Part shown: positions 7,409 through 10,709 of the stretch, piece after piece
Layout: the number at the start of each line of letters is the position of its first letter
How positions within the stretch are numbered: position 1 is the stretch's first letter
Origin: an uncultured Kouleothrix sp.
GTDB taxonomy: Bacteria; Chloroflexota; Chloroflexia; Chloroflexales; Roseiflexaceae
Assembly (NCBI GenBank): GCA_937858455.1
Contig: CALLYN010000750.1
Coordinates: 1 to 10,709, forward strand
DNA length: 10,709 nt
Direction of reading: 5' to 3'
Made by a program: the position numbers and the translations under genes
Notes under the pieces: generated by a model
The model's database searches: none
The model's input: only the letters and a program-made list of their open reading frames with translations
Told to the model about the DNA's origin: nothing

Positions 7409-7492
7409 TAGGTGTGTGCTGCGTTTGTCGGAGCGAAGGTGCCGCCAATGCTCAGCGCTGTTTGCCGTCGCCCACCTGTGCGGCGGGCAGCT

Positions 7493-7907
7493 GAAGCGCG
7501 GCGTGCGCGCAAGGCTTGCCTTGGTGGTGGAAGTATAACGCGGGGCGAGCGCAAGGCTTGCCCTGGTGGTGGAAGCGCAGCGCAGGATGCGCGCAGGGCT
7601 TGCCCTGGCGGTGGAAGTGCAGCGCGGGATGCGCGCAGGGCTTGCCCTGGTGGTGGAAGTGCAGCGCGGGGCGAGCGCAAGGCTTGCCCTGGTGGTGGAA
7701 GTATAACGCGGGGCGAGCGCAAGGCTTGCCCTGGTGGTAGAAGCGCAGCGCGGGATGCGTGCAGGGCTTGCCCTGGTGGTAGAAGCGCAGCGCGGGATGC
7801 GTGCAGGGCTTGCCCTGGTGGTAGAAGTGCAGCGCGAGATGCGTGCAGGGCTTGCCCTGGTGGTAGAAGTGCAGCGCGGGGCGAGCGCAAGGCTCGCCCC
7901 AATGGTG
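7493..7907. repeat. Tandem array of ten ~42-bp units
   Basis: One shortened unit (7493-7529, 37 bp) and nine full 42-bp units start at 7530, 7572, 7614, 7656, 7698, 7740, 7782, 7824 and 7866. Each begins GAAG, has a variable middle, then GGCTTGCCCTGGTGGT. Four variant types follow in order: A (GAAGTATAACGCGGGGCGAG...), B (GAAGCGCAGCGC...ATGCG), C (GAAGTGCAGCGC...ATGCG) and D (GAAGTGCAGCGCGGGGCGAG...). Units 1-4 read A-B-C-D and units 5-9 read A-B-B-C-D; units 6 and 7 are identical. Because 42 is divisible by three, several frames stay open on both strands, giving 14-residue low-complexity peptides; no ribosome binding site or start supports translation. There are no unique spacers, so it is not a CRISPR array. 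The array lies downstream of hisN and upstream of the glgC promoter. Confidence 0.95.
7878..7900. other. Perfect hairpin closing the 42-bp array
   Basis: GGGGCGAGC and GCTCGCCCC are perfect 9-nt complements around GCAAG. In the other A- and D-type units the right arm reads GCTTGCCC, which still pairs in plus-strand RNA through one G-U. The unit is therefore hairpin-forming, and the edge copy is the perfect version. It could act as a terminator for hisN transcripts entering the array. Confidence 0.5.
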
Positions 7908-7945
7908 AGCAGGCGGCGTATGAAGAGCGAGGCGCTGTGCAGCCC

Positions 7946-7972
7946 GCGCGCGCGGCTACTCGCCGCGCGCGC
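7946..7972 (-). terminator. GC hairpin spanning the hisN stop codon
   Basis: GCGCGCGCGGC (7946-7956) and GCCGCGCGCGC (7962-7972) form a perfect 11-bp stem with a 5-nt loop. The TAG stop of hisN (7958-7956) lies in the loop and first stem base pair, and the last codons form one arm. No T run follows. Likely 3'-end structure for the hisC-hisN transcript. Confidence 0.5.
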
Positions 7973-8738
7973 CTACGAGCGCCAGCAGCTCGTCGAGCAC
8001 CAGGCCGTTGGTGCCGATCGCCTCGCCGCCGGCGGCCGTCTGCGTTCCGCGCCAGTCGGTCAGCGTGCCGCCGGCCTCGGTCACCACCGGCAGCAGCGCC
8101 GTGGCGTCCCACAGCCGCACGTCGGCGTCGAGCATCACTTCGGCGCGGCCGGTGGCCACCAGCACGTAGCCGTAGGCGTCGCCCCAGGTGCGCTGGAGCT
8201 TGGTGGCGGCGACCATGCGGCGGTAGGCGGCGGCGCGGCCATACTGGGGCATGCTCTCGGCGTCGGAGCAGAGCAGCAGCGCGTCGCGCAGGCGCGACAC
8301 CTGCGAGACGCGGGCGACCCTGCCGTTCCAGCTGCAGCCCTCGCCGCGCGCGGCGTGCAGCAGCTCGCCGGTGCCAGGGATGTTGATCGCGCCCACCACC
8401 GCCTCGCCGTCGCGCTCGAGGCCCACCAGCACGGCGTACAGCGGCACGCCGCGCACGAACGTCTTGGTGCCGTCGATCGGGTCGAGCACCCAGCGGTAGG
8501 TTGCGCCTGGGCGGGTCTCGCCCTCTTCTTCGCCAAGGATGCTGTGGTCGGGGTAGCGCGCCGCAATCAGCTCGCGCATCAGGCGCTCCGACTGGCGGTC
8601 GGCCACCGTCACCGGCGAGGCGTCGGCCTTGATCTCGGTGGCGATGTCGGTCTGGAAGTAGCGCAGGGTGAGCTTGCCGGCCTGCCAGGCCAGATCGGCG
8701 GCGAACTCGCGCAGGTCGCGCAGCGATTCGGAAGCCAT
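7956..8738 (-). CDS. hisN: Histidinol-phosphatase, inositol monophosphatase family
   Basis: A 260-residue protein starting at ATG 8738 with GAGGAG 7 nt upstream. Metal-binding motifs of the inositol-monophosphatase fold are intact: SPVTVADRQSE (about 41-51), ILGEEEG, WVLDPIDGTKTFVRGVPLYA and LWDATALLPVVTEAGG. The form DPIDGTK-FVRGVP together with TWGDAYGYVLVATGRAEVML matches the histidinol-phosphatase branch (HisN) better than inositol or fructose-1,6-bisphosphate phosphatases, as I recall those branches. It removes phosphate from L-histidinol phosphate, the penultimate-but-one step of histidine synthesis, with Mg2+. The gene directly before it (34-nt gap) is hisC, whose product is its substrate, which strongly supports the call. 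A broader phosphomonoesterase activity cannot be excluded. Confidence 0.88.
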   Translation of the reverse strand: MASESLRDLREFAADLAWQAGKLTLRYFQTDIATEIKADASPVTVADRQSERLMRELIAARYPDHSILGEEEGETRPGATYRWVLDPIDGTKTFVRGVPLYAVLVGLERDGEAVVGAINIPGTGELLHAARGEGCSWNGRVARVSQVSRLRDALLLCSDAESMPQYGRAAAYRRMVAATKLQRTWGDAYGYVLVATGRAEVMLDADVRLWDATALLPVVTEAGGTLTDWRGTQTAAGGEAIGTNGLVLDELLALVGARGE

Positions 8739-8754
8739 GGGTATCTCCTCGGTG

Positions 8755-8769
8755 TGCCGGAAACCGGCA
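8755..8769 (-). other. Small hairpin between hisC and hisN
   Basis: TGCCGG and CCGGCA flank AAA in the short gap after the hisC stop, ending about 16 nt before the hisN start. A 6-bp stem of this kind may stabilise or tune the hisC part of the message; it is too weak and lacks a T run to be a confident terminator. Confidence 0.3.
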
Positions 8770-8771
8770 GA

Positions 8772-9923
8772 CTAGACTGCCCGCGCCGTGCCCAGCAGCT
8801 CGGCCAGCGCGGCCAGGAAGATATCGTTCTGCTCGGGGGTGCCAATGCTAAAGCGAACACAGTCGGTCAGGCCGGGCTTATTGAAGTAGCGCACCAGAAT
8901 GCCACGGCGCATCAAGTCGGCCTTGAGGCGCGTCGCGTCGGCGCCAAGCACGCGGCAGAGCATGAAGTTGGCGTGGCTGGGGTAGGGGTGCAGGCCGGGC
9001 ATGTCGAGCAGCCGGGCGTACATCCGGTCGCGCTCGGCCACCACGAGGCGCACCTTATCCATCAGGAAGTCGGCGTCGTCGAGCGAGGCCAGCGCGGCGG
9101 CCTGCGCGGCCACGTTGATGTTGTAGGGCTGCTTGATCTTCCACAGGTGCTGGATCAAATCTTCGTGAAACAGGCCGTAGCCAATGCGCAGGCCGGCCAG
9201 GCCGGCCCACTTGCTGAAGGTGCGCAGCACGGCAAGGTTCGGGTAGCGGCCGATCAGGTCGGCCACGCTGACGCCGGCGAACTCGACATACGCCTCGTCG
9301 ACGACGACCATCACCGGCAGGTCGAGCAGGCGCTCGATCTCGGCGCGCGGCGTGAGGTTGCCGGTGGGGTTGTTGGGCAGCGTCACGAACAGCAGCTTGG
9401 CGCGCTCGCGCTCGACGGCCTCGGCCACCGCTGCGATGTCGAGGTCGAAGGCTTCGTCGCGCGGCACATTCACGATCCGCGCGCCGTGGATGCCGCCGTC
9501 GAACGAGTACATGCCGAAGGTCGGCGGGCAGTCGACGATCGCGTCGCCGGGCTGGATGAACGCGCGCATCAGCAGGTCGATCAGCTCGCCGGAGCCGGAC
9601 GAGCAGAGGATGCGCTCGGCCGGCTGGCCGGTGTAGGCGCTGAGGCGCTGGCGCAGAAAGGTATGGTTCGGGTCGGGGTAGATCGCCAGCGCCAGCGGCT
9701 CGAGGAACTGGTTGGAGCTGGCCGGCGCGTGGCCGCCGCCCAGCGCGTCGACGGCGGCCACCGCGCGTGGCGATGGGCCGTATGGGCTTTCGTTGGCGTC
9801 GAGCTTGATAATGCGCTCGACCGGCAGGCCGAGCTGCGCGGCGAGCACCTCGATCGGCGCCACCGGCGTATACGCTTCGAGCGCTGCGATATCCGGCCGC
9901 AGCAATGTTTCGATACCTGGCAT
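8772..9923 (-). CDS. hisC: Histidinol-phosphate aminotransferase
   Basis: A 383-residue class I/II fold PLP enzyme. ATG at 9923 is chosen because the family N-terminus aligns there and GGGGGT lies 5 nt upstream; the frame stays open further upstream, but that part is low-complexity sequence. Motifs: [13 protein letters not shown] (substrate-side N-terminus, 40-52), [15 protein letters not shown] (PLP phosphate region), [15 protein letters not shown] (182-189), VVDEAYVEF (Asp 209, Tyr 212), [16 protein letters not shown] with the PLP Lys at 238, and VRFSIGT (Arg 357, carboxylate binding). It converts imidazole acetol phosphate and glutamate to L-histidinol phosphate and 2-oxoglutarate in the cytoplasm. 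It is first in a two-gene operon with hisN. Odd: residues about 62-77, [16 protein letters not shown], look like an insertion before the usual YPDP motif. Confidence 0.93.
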   Translation of the reverse strand: MPGIETLLRPDIAALEAYTPVAPIEVLAAQLGLPVERIIKLDANESPYGPSPRAVAAVDALGGGHAPASSNQFLEPLALAIYPDPNHTFLRQRLSAYTGQPAERILCSSGSGELIDLLMRAFIQPGDAIVDCPPTFGMYSFDGGIHGARIVNVPRDEAFDLDIAAVAEAVERERAKLLFVTLPNNPTGNLTPRAEIERLLDLPVMVVVDEAYVEFAGVSVADLIGRYPNLAVLRTFSKWAGLAGLRIGYGLFHEDLIQHLWKIKQPYNINVAAQAAALASLDDADFLMDKVRLVVAERDRMYARLLDMPGLHPYPSHANFMLCRVLGADATRLKADLMRRGILVRYFNKPGLTDCVRFSIGTPEQNDIFLAALAELLGTARAV

Positions 9924-10004
9924 TGAGTACCCCCAAACATAGCGGACAGTTGTGTTCGGGCCGGCCATGCGCCGCGCCGGGGCTACCGGCGGCCAGCCGG
10001 CCAA

Positions 10005-10013
10005 ATAATACCA
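10005..10013 (-). promoter_or_regulatory. Extended -10 promoter of hisC-hisN
   Basis: Minus-strand TGGTATTAT carries the TGn extension and TATTAT, about 80 nt before the hisC start. No -35 is evident. It shares CTATGGTAT with the glgC promoter. Confidence 0.45.
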
Positions 10014-10250
10014 TAGAACCGGCGTGCTTCCGGGGAAGCGAGGGAGCGGGGAGCGGAGAGCGTTGGAGCGAGGGAGCGCAAACATCGCCCTGCGGCTATG
10101 CCTTAGGGCACGCTGGCAGCTCACGTGTCGCCACGAGGCATGCGCCACTACGGCTGCACGAGCCACGGCATGCATTATGGGGCCAGGGGCGGTAGCGCCA
10201 GCGGGGGAGTGCAGAGGGCCGGCGGCCGCCCTCTGCCGCGGGGCACGGGG
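10014..10250. other. Intergenic GC-rich region upstream of hisC
   Basis: No gene is supported. The stretch begins with a purine-rich part in which AGCGAGGGAGCG occurs twice (10037-10048 and 10067-10078). Further on, CGCCACGAGGCATGCGCC (10129-10146) matches 15 of 18 bases of the reverse complement of a segment of the downstream repeat (10380-10397), so it may be a decayed inverted copy. Confidence 0.5.
10211..10236. other. Nine-base-pair GC hairpin
   Basis: GCAGAGGGC and GCCCTCTGC are perfect complements around an 8-nt GC core. It lies between the decayed copy and the first repeat fragment, and may end transcription of a gene beyond the right edge; no T run is present. Confidence 0.4.
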
Positions 10251-10709
10251 GCGCGCAGCCCCTCGAACGCCCGGCAGGGCGAGAGTGTGTTGCAGCGTCC
10301 TCGAACGCCCGCCCCGATTGGGAGAAGGCGCGCAGGATGCGCGCCCTACGGAGAAGGCCGTGCCAGCGGCAATGTCAGACGCGCATGCCCTGTGGCGTGG
10401 GGTGGCGCGCAGCCCCTCGAACGCCCGGCAGGGCACGGGGGCGCGGAGCCCTCGAAAGCCCGGCAGGGCACGGGGCGCGGAGCCCCCGAACACCCGCCCC
10501 GATTGGGAGAAGGCGCGCAGGATGCGCGCCCTACGGGAAAGGCCGTGCCAGCGGCAATGTCAGACGCGCATGCCCTGTGGCGTGGGGTGGCGCGCAGCCC
10601 CTCGAACGCCCGGCAGGGCGAGAGTGAGGCGCGCAGGATGCGCGCCCTACGGGAAAGGCCGTGCCAGCGGCAATGTCAGACGCGCATGCCCTGTGGCGTG
10701 GGGTGGCGC
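10251..10709. repeat. Long-unit repeat family, at least three copies, running off the window
   Basis: Copy 1 spans 10302-10434 and copy 2 spans 10487-10619 (133 bp each, differing at only a few positions); copy 3 starts at 10627, lacks the first 24 bp and is cut by the window end. A partial copy (only the 3' end of the unit) is at 10251-10280. Between copies 1 and 2 are two shorter variants of the 3' end (GGCACGGGG...GCGGAGCCC). Each unit starts with GGCGCGCAGGATGCGCGCC, an 8-bp inverted repeat around GGA, and contains CCGTGCCAGCGGCAATGTC and TGGCGTGGGGTGGCGCGCAG. Spacing of copies is 185 and 116 bp, so units are not strictly regular. There is no transposase or coding signal. The copies probably belong to a dispersed intergenic family. 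Confidence 0.9.

Noticed and set aside
7493..7907. CRISPR array
   Set aside because: Units are directly adjacent with no unique spacers, the whole 42 bp is repeated, and no cas gene is near.
7412..9926. Long plus-strand open frames across the 42-bp array and antisense to hisN and hisC
   Set aside because: The array has a period divisible by three, so frames stay open by construction; the rest is the shadow of G+C-rich minus-strand genes with clear family motifs. No ribosome binding site and repetitive or Ala/Arg/Gly-rich products.
10337..10627. Arg-rich 96-codon frame in the right-hand repeats
   Set aside because: It is generated by repeated GC-rich sequence, with the same peptide recurring in each copy, and has no start signal.

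Overview
The window is GC-rich, bacterial, and gene-dense. The style of the genes (tandem GlgC-type proteins, an inositol-monophosphatase-type HisN next to HisC, a six-helix membrane histidine kinase, G+C-rich codon use, many GC-rich intergenic repeats) fits a filamentous Chloroflexota relative of Roseiflexus or Kouleothrix. That placement is inference from family resemblance; there is no rRNA or tRNA in the window to confirm it.

Layout. (1) Positions 1-928, minus strand: the first ~309 residues of a molybdopterin sulfite-oxidase-family protein, running off the left edge, with a good promoter at 1004-1032. (2) 1041-1431, minus: two small genes, a 48-residue single-helix membrane protein and a 75-residue soluble protein of unknown function, probably co-transcribed. 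(3) 1666-3018, plus: a 450-residue membrane histidine kinase with no adjacent response regulator, followed by a perfect hairpin. (4) 3073-3409: a gene-less stretch of lower G+C. (5) 3410-3700, minus: a 96-residue three-helix membrane protein, divergent from (6) 3915-4673, plus: a NagD-like HAD-IIA phosphatase. The two share an intergenic region with back-to-back promoters. (7) 4752-7337, minus: two ADP-glucose pyrophosphorylase (GlgC) family genes in one operon. The upstream one is canonical; the downstream one has lost key catalytic residues. A 14-bp hairpin at 4707-4738 separates them from the converging HAD gene. (8) 7493-7907: ten head-to-tail units of about 42 bp with higher-order order. 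(9) 7956-9923, minus: hisC then hisN, two consecutive steps of histidine biosynthesis. (10) 9924-10709: no gene; hisC promoter, hairpins, and a second long-unit repeat family that runs off the right edge.

How the genes work together. The glgC pair points to ADP-glucose production for glycogen synthesis, probably by a two-subunit enzyme in which one subunit is catalytic and the other modulatory. HisC makes histidinol phosphate and HisN dephosphorylates it. The his operon is bracketed by two unrelated-looking but partly similar GC-rich repeat arrays. I see no defence system, mobile element, CRISPR array or prophage here. The most informative observations are the degenerate GlgC paralogue and the ordered 42-bp array.
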